Shown here piece by piece: positions 33,065 through 41,377 of a DNA stretch of 55,455 bases. The translations under genes were made by a program, and so were the position numbers. The notes beneath the pieces are model-generated. The model saw only the letters and a list, made by a program, of their open reading frames with translations, searched no databases and was not told the DNA's origin. Position 1 is the stretch's first letter. Each line of letters opens with the position of its first letter. The DNA comes from an uncultured Collinsella sp. (GTDB lineage Bacteria; Actinomycetota; Coriobacteriia; Coriobacteriales; Coriobacteriaceae): the NCBI GenBank assembly GCA_902494245.1, contig CABUSR010000010.1, positions 1-55,455 on the forward strand, written 5' to 3'.

Positions 33065-33108
33065 AAACTCGTTATTAGAATTGATATGATTAGCCTAATA
33101 ACGAGTTT
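33065..33108 (+). promoter_or_regulatory. Promoter/operator palindrome of the Fic gene
   Basis: Perfect 14-bp arms AAACTCGTTATTAG (33065-33078) and CTAATAACGAGTTT (33095-33108). The loop contains TATGAT (33085-33090), a -10 box. Additional TAATAAC half-sites occur at about 33006 and 33042. The encoded protein has its own C-terminal winged helix, so autorepression is plausible. Confidence 0.7.
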
Positions 33109-33134
33109 CCGGCACTAAAGATATGGAGGGCGCG

Positions 33135-34307
33135 ATGCAAATCGAGGAGAACGGCCAGGGAACGCTCCGCAATAATCTATCGGGGAAATTGGCTTACTAT
33201 TCGTTTTTTCCAACGCCCTTGCAATCATTGAGGCAGCTAAACCTCACCGAGGAAACCTATCGCACGCTTTCCGCATGCTCACGAAAGCTTGGAGAGCTTG
33301 AAGGCATGCTCTACTTTGTTCCCAACGCCGACATGTATCTGACAATGTACGTGCGCAAAGAAGCACTCCTTTCTTCGCAAATTGAGGGAACCCAGTGCAC
33401 GTTTGACGACCTACTTAGTCCATCGCAAACACAACTCCATCATAAAGATGTCGCAGACGTCGTGAATTACGTCCGTGCTGTCGACCGCGGCGTAGAACTG
33501 CTCAAAAAGATGCCCTTGTGCACGAGACTTCTTAGGCAAGTTCATGCGGTCCTGCTGGACGGAGTGCGCGGAACGGAGAAGAATCCAGGCGAGCTGCGCT
33601 CCTCACAAAACTGGATTGGCCCCTCAGGCTGCACCATTGCAACCGCATCGTTTGTCCCTCCAAACATTGAAGATTTGAGCAACACGCTCCAGGACCTCGA
33701 ACGCTTTATCAATGAGCCTCAAGTCGAAATGGATCCGATTGTGCGGGCGGCGCTCGTCCATTACCAATTTGAAACTGCCCATCCATTCCTAGACGGAAAC
33801 GGTCGCCTGGGCAGGCTTCTCATTACACTTATGCTCATCAATGATGGCGTTCTTCATTCTTGCTTGTTCTATCCATCGTTCCAGTTCAAGAAAAATCGAA
33901 GCGAGTACTACCGGCAACTCACATCCGTAAGGGAGAGAGGCACTTACGAGGAATGGATAGAGTTTTTCTGCAACAGCCTTCTCGAGAGTGCGAAGGACTC
34001 GGTAGGGTCTTTAAAAAACCTTGTTGACCTCCATAACCGTTCCACAGCAACCATTACCGAAAATCTCGGAAGGACTGCTGCAAACGGGCAAAGGCTGTTG
34101 GGCATTCTTGAAGAGCACCCCATCGTCGACACCGCATTCATCGCTGCCCAACTCGATATCGGCAGGAGTACCGCGAGCTCGCTCGTCAAATCATTTGAAG
34201 AATTGGGTATCCTCCGTCCTCTCGACGAGTCAAGACAGAGATACCGGCAGTACGGGTATGAAGAGTATCTTTCGATTCTCAGGGAAGACGCCGAGCCGAT
34301 TAGATAG
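33135..34307 (+). CDS. Fic family AMP-transferase with C-terminal winged-helix domain
   Basis: 390 residues from the ATG at 33135 (GGAGGG upstream; the ATG at 33123 lies before that site). The N-terminal inhibitory helix has SSQIEG (80-85), matching the class II (S/T)xxxE(G/N) motif. The Fic core motif HPFLDGNGRLGR spans 216-227. The C-terminal 70 residues form a winged helix (RLLGILEEHPIVDTAFIAAQLDIGRSTASSLVKSFEELGIL). It probably transfers AMP to a target protein when the inhibition is relieved. It is AT-richer than its neighbours and flanked by repeats, suggesting horizontal acquisition. Confidence 0.93.
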   Translation: MQIEENGQGTLRNNLSGKLAYYSFFPTPLQSLRQLNLTEETYRTLSACSRKLGELEGMLYFVPNADMYLTMYVRKEALLSSQIEGTQCTFDDLLSPSQTQLHHKDVADVVNYVRAVDRGVELLKKMPLCTRLLRQVHAVLLDGVRGTEKNPGELRSSQNWIGPSGCTIATASFVPPNIEDLSNTLQDLERFINEPQVEMDPIVRAALVHYQFETAHPFLDGNGRLGRLLITLMLINDGVLHSCLFYPSFQFKKNRSEYYRQLTSVRERGTYEEWIEFFCNSLLESAKDSVGSLKNLVDLHNRSTATITENLGRTAANGQRLLGILEEHPIVDTAFIAAQLDIGRSTASSLVKSFEELGILRPLDESRQRYRQYGYEEYLSILREDAEPIR

Positions 34308-34339
34308 GCATCGCAGCCCAGGCAAATTAAAGCGATCGC

Positions 34340-34391
34340 GGATAATCTCCCACTTTGAGCCCGCACACAGGCCAAAACTGGGAGATTATCC
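34340..34391. repeat. GGATAATCTCCC palindrome, right flank of the Fic gene
   Basis: GGATAATCTCCCA (34340-34352) pairs with TGGGAGATTATCC (34379-34391). The trailing CACGTTCATT is identical to that of the left copy. Confidence 0.75.
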
Positions 34392-34403
34392 ACGTTCATT
34401 CCT

Positions 34404-34620
34404 GACTAGTCATTTAAGAACGTCCCCAATGACTACTCCTTCGGAGCAAGACGACGCCGCAGGTAGAGAACGGACAGCGAGCGGGCCGCATTTGAGACAA
34501 GGTGACGTGAAACGAAAGGGCGCTGACCTTCTGGTCGCGCCCTTTAAGTTGAACGTCAGATTGTCCAAATGCGGCCCGCGCAGCGTCGAGCAGTTACGGC
34601 GTTTGGTAAAACGCCGTAAC
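34404..34620 (-). repeat. Composite three-hairpin 3'-UTR element, copy 3 (after pyrE)
   Basis: Same layout as the copies at 11277 and 31011. The outer stem is GGGCCGCATTTG (34483-34494) with CAAATGCGGCCC (34566-34577). The inner stem is AAAGGGCGC with the GACC-TTCT-GGTC tip. The final hairpin GTTACGGCGTTT-GGTA-AAACGCCGTAAC ends at 34620, on the last base of the pyrE stop codon. The outer stem shares no sequence with the other two copies, yet pairs perfectly. Confidence 0.85.
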
Positions 34621-35300
34621 TAACGTGCTCCGTACTGCTCGTAGTAGGCGTCGATGGCGGTCTTGAGCTCGTCATCGATGACAACCTTGCCGTCGATCTC
34701 GTGGTTGTAGAGGGTCTCGACGACCTCGGCCATGGAGACGATGCTCGCGACGGGGAAACCGTACTTGGCCTCGATCTCCTTCTGCGCGGTGGTCACACCG
34801 CCCTTGCCGACCTCCATGCGGTTGAGGGACACGATCAGGCCCTTGATCTCGACATCGGCAGCAGCCTTGACCTTGGGATAGGTCTCGTCGATGGACTTGC
34901 CACTGGTGGTAACGTCCTCGACCATGACCACACGGTCGCCGTCCTTGGGCTCATAACCCAGCAGGTTGCCCTTATCGGCACCGTGGTCCTTGGCCTCCTT
35001 GCGGTCGCAGCAGTACTTGACCTCCTTGCCGTACAGCTCGTGGTAGGCAATTGCGGTCACGACGGCCAGCGGAATACCCTTGTAGGCCGGTCCAAACAGC
35101 ACATCAAAGTCGTCGCCAAAGTTATCGTGGATGGCCTGGGCGTAATACTCGCCCAGCTTCTTGAGCTGATAGCCCGTCACGTAAGCGCCGGCGTTCATAA
35201 AGAACGGGGACTGACGGCCGCTCTTGAGCGTAAAGCTGCCGAACTTAAGGACGTCGGACTCGACCATAAACTTGATGAACTCTTGCTTGTAAGCCTCCAT
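34620..35300 (-). CDS. pyrE: Orotate phosphoribosyltransferase
   Basis: 226 residues. The PRPP-binding motif VVMVEDVTTSGKSIDET is typical, and FGPAYKGIPLAVVTAIAYHE and a C-terminal YEQYGAR fit the family. It joins orotate to PRPP to give OMP in pyrimidine synthesis. ATG at 35300 has AGAGGAG upstream. Monocistronic here, away from other pyr genes. Confidence 0.95.
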   Translation of the reverse strand: MEAYKQEFIKFMVESDVLKFGSFTLKSGRQSPFFMNAGAYVTGYQLKKLGEYYAQAIHDNFGDDFDVLFGPAYKGIPLAVVTAIAYHELYGKEVKYCCDRKEAKDHGADKGNLLGYEPKDGDRVVMVEDVTTSGKSIDETYPKVKAAADVEIKGLIVSLNRMEVGKGGVTTAQKEIEAKYGFPVASIVSMAEVVETLYNHEIDGKVVIDDELKTAIDAYYEQYGAR

Positions 35301-35430
35301 GCGGGCTCCTCTCGTAATCGCGTACGTGCCTTCCAGTTTAGCGCAGGCGAAGCGTCGATGCGGGCGCGCTTTGGGGCCACGGCATTCTGTAAAGGCTTTG
35401 TCAGGGGGAATGGTTTTCCGAACAATGGGG

Positions 35431-35442
35431 TTGACATGTCAA
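35431..35442 (+). promoter_or_regulatory. TTGACATGTCAA palindrome upstream of the mgtA leader
   Basis: A perfect 12-bp palindrome inside GGGGTTGACA/TGTCAAACCCC, about 85 bp before the leader ORF. It contains a TTGACA -35-like sequence, with weak -10 candidates downstream. It may be an operator or promoter of mgtA. Confidence 0.45.
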
Positions 35443-35526
35443 ACCCCCTCATCAAGAATACGGGCGGATTAAAAAGGGGTACGAGATACCCAAAGCGCGC
35501 TGCGCTCAGCCTTTAGGAGGTGTGCC

Positions 35527-35598
35527 ATGGAAGGCAGTCCTAGTCGAAAAACCTGCATGTCGCCCTCGGCACGCCGCGAGGACTCCGCACACGCATAA
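35527..35598 (+). CDS. Putative 23-residue leader peptide upstream of mgtA
   Basis: ATG at 35527 with a strong AGGAGGTG ribosome binding site, running 23 codons to TAA at 35598, 140 bp before the mgtA start. It begins MEGSPSRKTC and contains four Arg and two Pro. Mg2+ transporter genes in enteric bacteria are controlled by translated leaders such as mgtL; this could be an analogue, though sequence similarity is not claimed. Confidence 0.45.
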   Translation: MEGSPSRKTCMSPSARREDSAHA

Positions 35599-35622
35599 AC
35601 GCCACCGGCAGATCGCCAAAAC

Positions 35623-35654
35623 CACCGCAAAGGCGCGCTGCACCCTTTGTGGGC
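35623..35654. repeat. Degenerate ACCACC-type palindrome in the mgtA leader
   Basis: ACCACCGCAAAGG...CCCTTTGTGGG resembles the ACCACCACAAAGG family but the arms are imperfect. It lies between the leader ORF and mgtA. Confidence 0.45.
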
Positions 35655-35737
35655 TCAAGAGCTTGACGTGAGCGACATCTAGGTTTTTTGAAGCAAATAC
35701 GACACGTACGCTAACTCCCCTCAACAAGGAGGACCCT

Positions 35738-38506
35738 ATGCTGATGCTCAAAACCGTCACGGTACTCGAAGCCATCTCCAAGCGCCGCCGCACGGCGCGC
35801 CCTGCCACTCATACCGGCCTGTCCAAGAACACCATATTCGCCGCCACCCATAGTGCCGAGGACGCCCTCGTACTGCTTGACGCCACGGCAAACGGCCTCA
35901 CCGTCGAGCAGGCAACTGAGCGCCTGAACGCCGTCGGCCCCAACACCATCGAGGCAACGACCAAAACGCTCGCCCGCCGCATCGCCGACGCGTTCATCGA
36001 TCCCTTCGCCGGCATCCTCGCCGCGCTCGCACTGGTCTCGCTCTACATCGACGTGCTCGCCGTGCCCGAACCGCAGCGCGACCCCTCCACGGTCATCGTC
36101 ATCGGCACTATGCTGCTGGTATCGGGCGGCATGAAGTTTATCCAGGAAGCCCGCAGCGGCAATGCGGCCGAGGCCCTCAAGGACCTGGTCTCCAACACTT
36201 GCACCGCCCTGCGCGACGGCGAGCGCATCGAGATCCCCTTCGACGAGCTCGTCCCCGGCGATGTAATCCGTCTCTCTGCCGGCGATATGGTGCCGGCAGA
36301 TGCCCGCATCATCACCGCGCGCGACCTGTTTGTGATCGAGTCCGCACTCACCGGCGAGAGCGAGGCCGTCGAGAAGACCACCGCCGTCACCGTCGTCGAG
36401 GGCGCCGACGGCTCCGCACTGCCACTCTCTGCCTGCAAGAACATCGTCTTTACCGGCACCTCCGTGCAAAACGGCGCCGCCATGGCGCTTGTCGTTGCCA
36501 CCGGCTCGGACACCTACCTGGGCGGCATCGCCAAGATGCTCAACGGGCGCGGCGAAAAGAGCGCGTTTGACCGCGGCGTCTCGAGCGTCTCCATGCTGCT
36601 GGTGCGCCTGATGCTCGTTATGGCGCCGGCCGTCTTTGCCATCAACGCCGCCACCAAGGGCAACGTCATCGACGCGCTGCTGTTCGCCACGAGCGTGGCC
36701 GTGGGCATCACGCCGCAGATGCTTCCCGTCATCGTGACCACGAGCCTGTCGCAGGGCGCCAAGGACCTCGCCCGTCGCCAGGTTATCGTCAAGGAGCTGC
36801 CGGCGATTCAAAACCTCGGAGCGATGGACGTCCTGTGCTGCGACAAGACCGGCACCCTCACCGAAGACCGCATCGTGCTCGAGCGCTACCTCAACACCGA
36901 TGGCAACGAGGACGCGCGCGTGCTGCGCCATGCGTTTTTGAACAGCTTCTTCCAGACCGGCCTCAAAAATCTTATCGACCTGGCCGTAATCGACCGTGCC
37001 GATGTGACACCCTCGACCGTCGCACCCGATTCCATGCTGGGCCAGAGCCTGCGCGACCGCTACACCAAGGTCGACGAGGTTCCCTTCGATTTCTCGCGCC
37101 GTCGCCTGAGCGTAGTTGTCGCCGACGCCCAAGGCAAAACCCAGATGGTTACCAAGGGCGCCGCCGAGGAAATGCTCGAGATCTGCTCCTTTGTCGAGAT
37201 CGATGGCATCGCTCAGCCGCTCACCGACGAGAAGCTCGCCCAGATTCGCAAGCAGATCGCCGGACTTAACGCCGAGGGCCTACGCGTAATTGCCGTGGCG
37301 CAGAAGACCAATCCGCGCTGCGTGGGCGAGTTTGGCATCGCCGACGAGTGCGACATGGTGCTGATGGGCTTTTTGGCCTTCCTCGATCCGCCCAAAGCAA
37401 GTGCCGCGGGCGCCGTCGCCACCCTCGAGGCCAAGGGCGTGGCGGTCAAGGTCCTAACCGGCGACAACGACCGCGTCGCCGCCACCGTCTGCGAGCAGAT
37501 TGGTATCGATGCGAGCAACGTCTTGCTCGGCTCCGAGATCGATGCGCTCGATGACGCCGAACTTGCCGAGCGCGCCGAGAAAACCCACCTCTTCACCAAG
37601 CTCTCGCCGCTGCAGAAGGCGCGCCTGGTACGTGTCATGCGCGAGATGCTCGGCCACACCGTGGGCTTTATGGGCGACGGCGTCGACGACGCCGCCGCCA
37701 TGCGTGCGAGCGATTGCGGCATCTCGGTCGATTCGGCCGTCGATATTGCCAAGGAATCCGCCGATATCATCTTGCTTCAGAAGGACCTGGGCGTGCTCGA
37801 GCGCGGCATCATCGAAGGCCGCCGCACTTACGGCAACCTGCTCAAGTACCTCAAGACCACGGTGAGCTCCAACTTTGGCAATGTGCTGTCCGTGACCGTC
37901 GCGAGCCTGTTCTTGCCGTTTTTGCCCATGAGCGCCCTGCAGCTGGTACTGCTGTCGCTGGTCTACGAGATCGTGTGCATCGCACTGCCGTGGGACACCG
38001 TCGATGACGCCTGGACTGCCCGCCCGCGTGCCTGGGACGCCGCGTCCATCAAGGGCTTTATGCTCGAGCTGGGCCCCGTGAGCTCGCTGTTTGACATCGT
38101 GACCTTCGCCGCGCTCTTCTTTGTGGTGTGCCCCGCCGCCGTGGACGCAAGCTGGCCCGAGCTTGCCGCCGCGGGCGACGTCGCGGGTATGGCGACCTTT
38201 GCTGCGCTCTTCCAGAGCGGCTGGTTTGTCGAGTCCATGTGGTCGCAGACACTCGTGGTCCACATGCTGCGCTCCCCGCATCTGCCGAGCCCGCGCGACC
38301 ACGCCGCGCCCGCACTGTGCGTTCTTACCGTGCTGGGCCTGGCGCTCGTCACATGGCTGCCGGCAAGCCCCATCGCCGATGCGCTCGGCCTCATGGCACT
38401 GCCCGCGAGCTTTTTCGCGCTGCTCGTCGGCATCGTCACCGCCTACATCGCGCTCACTCAGCTGGCAAAGCGCCGCTACATTGCACGCCACGGCGAGCTG
38501 CTGTAG
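35738..38506 (+). CDS. mgtA: Magnesium-translocating P-type ATPase
   Basis: 922 residues. It has the P-type ATPase hallmarks: ALTGESEAVEK (actuator), DKTGTLTED (phosphorylated Asp), KGAAEEMLE (nucleotide domain) and TGDND, plus FMGDGVDDAAAM. About ten membrane helices, and the type IIIB layout with MgtA/MgtB-like M4 (ITPQMLPVIVTT). It imports Mg2+ across the cytoplasmic membrane. AAGGAGGA precedes the ATG at 35738. The leader ORF upstream and the 5' palindrome suggest regulated expression. Confidence 0.95.
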   Translation: MLMLKTVTVLEAISKRRRTARPATHTGLSKNTIFAATHSAEDALVLLDATANGLTVEQATERLNAVGPNTIEATTKTLARRIADAFIDPFAGILAALALVSLYIDVLAVPEPQRDPSTVIVIGTMLLVSGGMKFIQEARSGNAAEALKDLVSNTCTALRDGERIEIPFDELVPGDVIRLSAGDMVPADARIITARDLFVIESALTGESEAVEKTTAVTVVEGADGSALPLSACKNIVFTGTSVQNGAAMALVVATGSDTYLGGIAKMLNGRGEKSAFDRGVSSVSMLLVRLMLVMAPAVFAINAATKGNVIDALLFATSVAVGITPQMLPVIVTTSLSQGAKDLARRQVIVKELPAIQNLGAMDVLCCDKTGTLTEDRIVLERYLNTDGNEDARVLRHAFLNSFFQTGLKNLIDLAVIDRADVTPSTVAPDSMLGQSLRDRYTKVDEVPFDFSRRRLSVVVADAQGKTQMVTKGAAEEMLEICSFVEIDGIAQPLTDEKLAQIRKQIAGLNAEGLRVIAVAQKTNPRCVGEFGIADECDMVLMGFLAFLDPPKASAAGAVATLEAKGVAVKVLTGDNDRVAATVCEQIGIDASNVLLGSEIDALDDAELAERAEKTHLFTKLSPLQKARLVRVMREMLGHTVGFMGDGVDDAAAMRASDCGISVDSAVDIAKESADIILLQKDLGVLERGIIEGRRTYGNLLKYLKTTVSSNFGNVLSVTVASLFLPFLPMSALQLVLLSLVYEIVCIALPWDTVDDAWTARPRAWDAASIKGFMLELGPVSSLFDIVTFAALFFVVCPAAVDASWPELAAAGDVAGMATFAALFQSGWFVESMWSQTLVVHMLRSPHLPSPRDHAAPALCVLTVLGLALVTWLPASPIADALGLMALPASFFALLVGIVTAYIALTQLAKRRYIARHGELL

Positions 38507-38613
38507 CAAGCAGACGGAAAACACCCTGCCAGTTGCCGTTGCCACTACCACAGCTGCCAACGCCTCTGCCGCTGCCGTTGCCTCTGCCGCTGCCGCAATC
38601 TATCCCCTCAGCA

Positions 38614-38679
38614 ATTGCGGTGGAATAGTTCCTGTTTAAAGCCCCGTGACTTTAATTTAGGGACTACTCCACCGCAACT
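38614..38679. repeat. Palindromic repeat, GTTGCGG family copy 2
   Basis: ATTGCGGTGGAATAGTTCCT (38614-38633) pairs imperfectly with AGGGACTACTCCACCGCAACT (38659-38679). It shares the outer motif and the trailing CGCAACTTATTGG with the copy at 2351. It lies between the convergent genes mgtA and the LuxR-type gene. Confidence 0.6.
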
Positions 38680-38693
38680 TATTGGAGGATTAG

Positions 38694-40229
38694 CTAGTCC
38701 TTGGGCGTCCAGGACCAGAAGAAGTTGATGAGGGCCACGCGCGAGGCGGTATCGGTCTTCTTGTTGATTGAGGAAATGTGGCGATAGAGCGTGGAGCGCG
38801 AAAGGAAGAGCGTTGTGGCGATGTCCTGAACGCTCTGGTCCGAAACGACCAATACCTCAAGAATATCGCGCTCGCGCTCTGTAAGCCCAAAGGTGGCGAC
38901 GAAAGCATCGAGGCGTTCATCGGACGTGAGCTCCGCTGCCTCCACGGGCTCGGGGTCGGAGCATGTGGGCGCAAGATCCCCACCAAGATCGTCGGTGGCA
39001 AGCGGCAGGCCATCCTGCATCACGGCATCATCGGCTCGTTGCCCCAACTGCCCCAGCAGCGTAATCGCAATGCCCACAAACATCACGAGCGCCGCACCGA
39101 CCGCAGCCAGCACGTTTTGACTCGAGATGATCGCCACCGCCGGCGCCGTCACGAGCATCGAGCACACGTTGTTGACGACGCGACCCATGCACGGCCAAAA
39201 ATATGACCAGCGCGCATAGAGCGAGACGGCGGCATATTTTGTGGTAAAGAACACCACGAAAAAGCCCGAGCCCAGATAAAAGATGATCGTGGCAGCAAGC
39301 TCGTTGCCGCCATTACCATCGACGATGAGCACAAAGAACGAAAGCGTGGACAGTATGGCGGCACATGTCATGCCGATATTCATATACGAGCGGCCGTGCA
39401 GGTCAAATAGTGCGCCAGCGACCAACGAGCTCACGACAAGCAGCAGGCGCGGCCAATCGCCCAAATCGACGGCTCCGACAGCATGCAGGGTCGTGAAGCC
39501 CGCGTTGAGAGCGGCGAATACGCTGGAAAGATACGCCGTCGCCACGGTCAGGCGAACTACGGCGCGACGGAATGCCGCCTTTGCCTCGGGATCGTCATGC
39601 CACTTGGCGCCATATTCCAGAGCATCTACCGAAAGCCCGGCAGCACTGGGTTCAAAGTTGGGATCGGACTCGTCGCGCAGCTTGGCGCGTCGAGCACCGT
39701 GGAGCAACGCCACCTGCGCGATCGCACAGACGACCAGAACAGCCTGCTGAGGAATGCCGACAGGCATCACCATGTGGTTGAGAACCTGCACCAGAACGCC
39801 CATGGCGTAAGAAAGTGCAGCGGCGCGCGCCAAGCAGGGCGTTCGCGCAAAGCGCCTCGCAAAATTTGCATGGGCAGTCGATCCGCAGTAGCCCAGCGCG
39901 CAGCACGCCACCAAACCGCCGGCAATTACCACCTCAACCTGAACCGCCATAATCAACAGCAGCAATGCCGCCACCAGCAAAACGCCCGTGACGTCACTCG
40001 TTGCGTCGATAGCATGGGGACGGCGATAGTACAGAATGGGACGCACAAAAAAGCCAATCACGCTCGCGCCGATGACAAGGCTCTCATAAATAACGACCTC
40101 GTTCGGAGACACGAACTCGGCCATGCGCACATCAAAAAGATACTCGCACGCCAAAAACGTGAAGAAGAACAGCGCCAGGCATATAATCTCCCGAATGCCC
40201 CGACGCAAATATGCGGTTGTGTCTCCCAT
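38694..40229 (-). CDS. LuxR-type regulator with multi-helix membrane domain
   Basis: 511 residues. About twelve hydrophobic segments occupy residues 15-400 (LALFFFTFLACEYL, VTGVLLVAALLLLIMAV, IIFYLGSGFFVVFF, and others), as in MFS-like sensors. The last 65 residues form a LuxR/NarL helix-turn-helix (FGLTERERDILEVLVVSDQSVQDIATTLFLSRSTLYRHISSINKKT). These membrane-bound LuxR regulators are abundant in Coriobacteriia; signal and targets are unknown. It is monocistronic. Confidence 0.9.
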   Translation of the reverse strand: MGDTTAYLRRGIREIICLALFFFTFLACEYLFDVRMAEFVSPNEVVIYESLVIGASVIGFFVRPILYYRRPHAIDATSDVTGVLLVAALLLLIMAVQVEVVIAGGLVACCALGYCGSTAHANFARRFARTPCLARAAALSYAMGVLVQVLNHMVMPVGIPQQAVLVVCAIAQVALLHGARRAKLRDESDPNFEPSAAGLSVDALEYGAKWHDDPEAKAAFRRAVVRLTVATAYLSSVFAALNAGFTTLHAVGAVDLGDWPRLLLVVSSLVAGALFDLHGRSYMNIGMTCAAILSTLSFFVLIVDGNGGNELAATIIFYLGSGFFVVFFTTKYAAVSLYARWSYFWPCMGRVVNNVCSMLVTAPAVAIISSQNVLAAVGAALVMFVGIAITLLGQLGQRADDAVMQDGLPLATDDLGGDLAPTCSDPEPVEAAELTSDERLDAFVATFGLTERERDILEVLVVSDQSVQDIATTLFLSRSTLYRHISSINKKTDTASRVALINFFWSWTPKD

Positions 40230-40615
40230 GCCCCTAACGGTTAACCCCCCGGCCGCTCAATTGTCTGGAATCTATTTTAATAAAGAATCAATCTCAATGT
40301 CAAAGCCAAGCTCGAAATGCTGCCAATTCGACCCCAGTCGTCCACATCACGCCGCGATTTTGAGCCGCATGGACCAGATGGGGCACGCGCGACCTCTAGC
40401 TCGGCCAGGAGTGTCCCCAACTACCACTCATTTAAGTACGTCCCCAATGAGTGCCCAATGACTACCCGCAGCAAGGAGTGTCCCTATGTGTCGGATGAAA
40501 AATGGGCCATGTGTCCCAGCTGTGGAGACTCCTTGAGCCGTCTGGGTATCGCGAAGGATCGCGTACTCCCCCATCATCAAAAGTGACACACGCTACCAGT
40601 TGATGGGAGGCAGCT
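40230..40615. other. Intergenic stretch with partial composite-element module
   Basis: 40426-40452 carries ACTCATTTAAGTACGTCCCCAATGAGT (arms ACTCA/TGAGT), a variant of the AGTCA...TGACT module that opens the composite 3' elements. The base pair C-G replaces G-C. GGAGTGTCCC repeats occur nearby (about 40408, 40474). No ORF with a ribosome binding site is evident until 40616. Confidence 0.6.
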
Positions 40616-41353
40616 ATGGGCTTCTTTGACAAGATGTTCGAGAAGAAAGAGTGCGCGATTTGCGGTACCGAGCTGGGACTTTTGGGAAAGACCAAAATCA
40701 ACGAAGGCTACCTGTGCAAAGAATGCGCCGGCAAGCTCTCCCCCTACTTTCACGGCTATCGCTCCAGCACCGCGGACGATATCCGTGAGCAACTCGCCTA
40801 CCGCGAGGCCAACGCCGAGCGCCTGTCTTCGTTCAACCCCACGCGCACGCTTTCTGCCGGGCGCACCAATATTATGCTCGATGAGGACGCGGGCCTGCTG
40901 ATCATCACTTCGCAGAGCCGCTGGCGCGACGCCAATCCCGACATCATCGAGTTCTCGCAGGTACTCGGCTGCGATATGGATATCGACGAGCATCGCACCG
41001 AGATCTATCGCGAGACCAAGGACGGCGAGCGCGAGAGCTACAACCCGCCGCGCTACGACCTGGATTACGACTTTAATCTGACCATCCACGTCAACACGCC
41101 GTACTTCACCGAGATCAACCTGCGCGTGAACGACTCCACCATCGATCAGCGCGGCTCCATCGAATATCGCGAGGCCAAGCGCCAGGCAACCGAGGTCCGC
41201 GACGCCCTGGTGCAGCTGCGCCAGGAGACGCGCGACAGCGTCGTGGCCGCCAAGGCTCCCAAGACCGCGGTGACCTGCCCCTTCTGCGGAGCCACCACCA
41301 TTCCCGATGCCAGCGGGCGCTGCGAATACTGCGGCGGCGCCATCGGCGCATAG
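40616..41353 (+). CDS. DUF4428-type zinc-ribbon protein
   Basis: 245 residues with GGGAGG upstream of the ATG. An N-terminal CAICGTELGLLGKTKINEGYLCKEC is the DUF4428 zinc-ribbon, followed by a middle domain of beta strands (IIMLDEDAGLLIITSQSRWRDANPDI..., LDYDFNLTIHVNTPYF) and a C-terminal zinc ribbon CPFCGATTIPDASGRCEYC. Its exact role is unknown. It is followed by zinc-ribbon membrane and SPFH genes on the same strand, so it probably belongs to the same module. Confidence 0.85.
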   Translation: MGFFDKMFEKKECAICGTELGLLGKTKINEGYLCKECAGKLSPYFHGYRSSTADDIREQLAYREANAERLSSFNPTRTLSAGRTNIMLDEDAGLLIITSQSRWRDANPDIIEFSQVLGCDMDIDEHRTEIYRETKDGERESYNPPRYDLDYDFNLTIHVNTPYFTEINLRVNDSTIDQRGSIEYREAKRQATEVRDALVQLRQETRDSVVAAKAPKTAVTCPFCGATTIPDASGRCEYCGGAIGA

Positions 41354-41377
41354 CCCCCGGCACGGAAAGGACCGATC

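Noticed and set aside
38128..38628. Arg/Pro-rich plus-strand frame at the end of mgtA and beyond
   Set aside because: Shadow frame of mgtA in high-GC sequence; the CTGCCG runs around 38560-38600 are low-complexity intergenic sequence.
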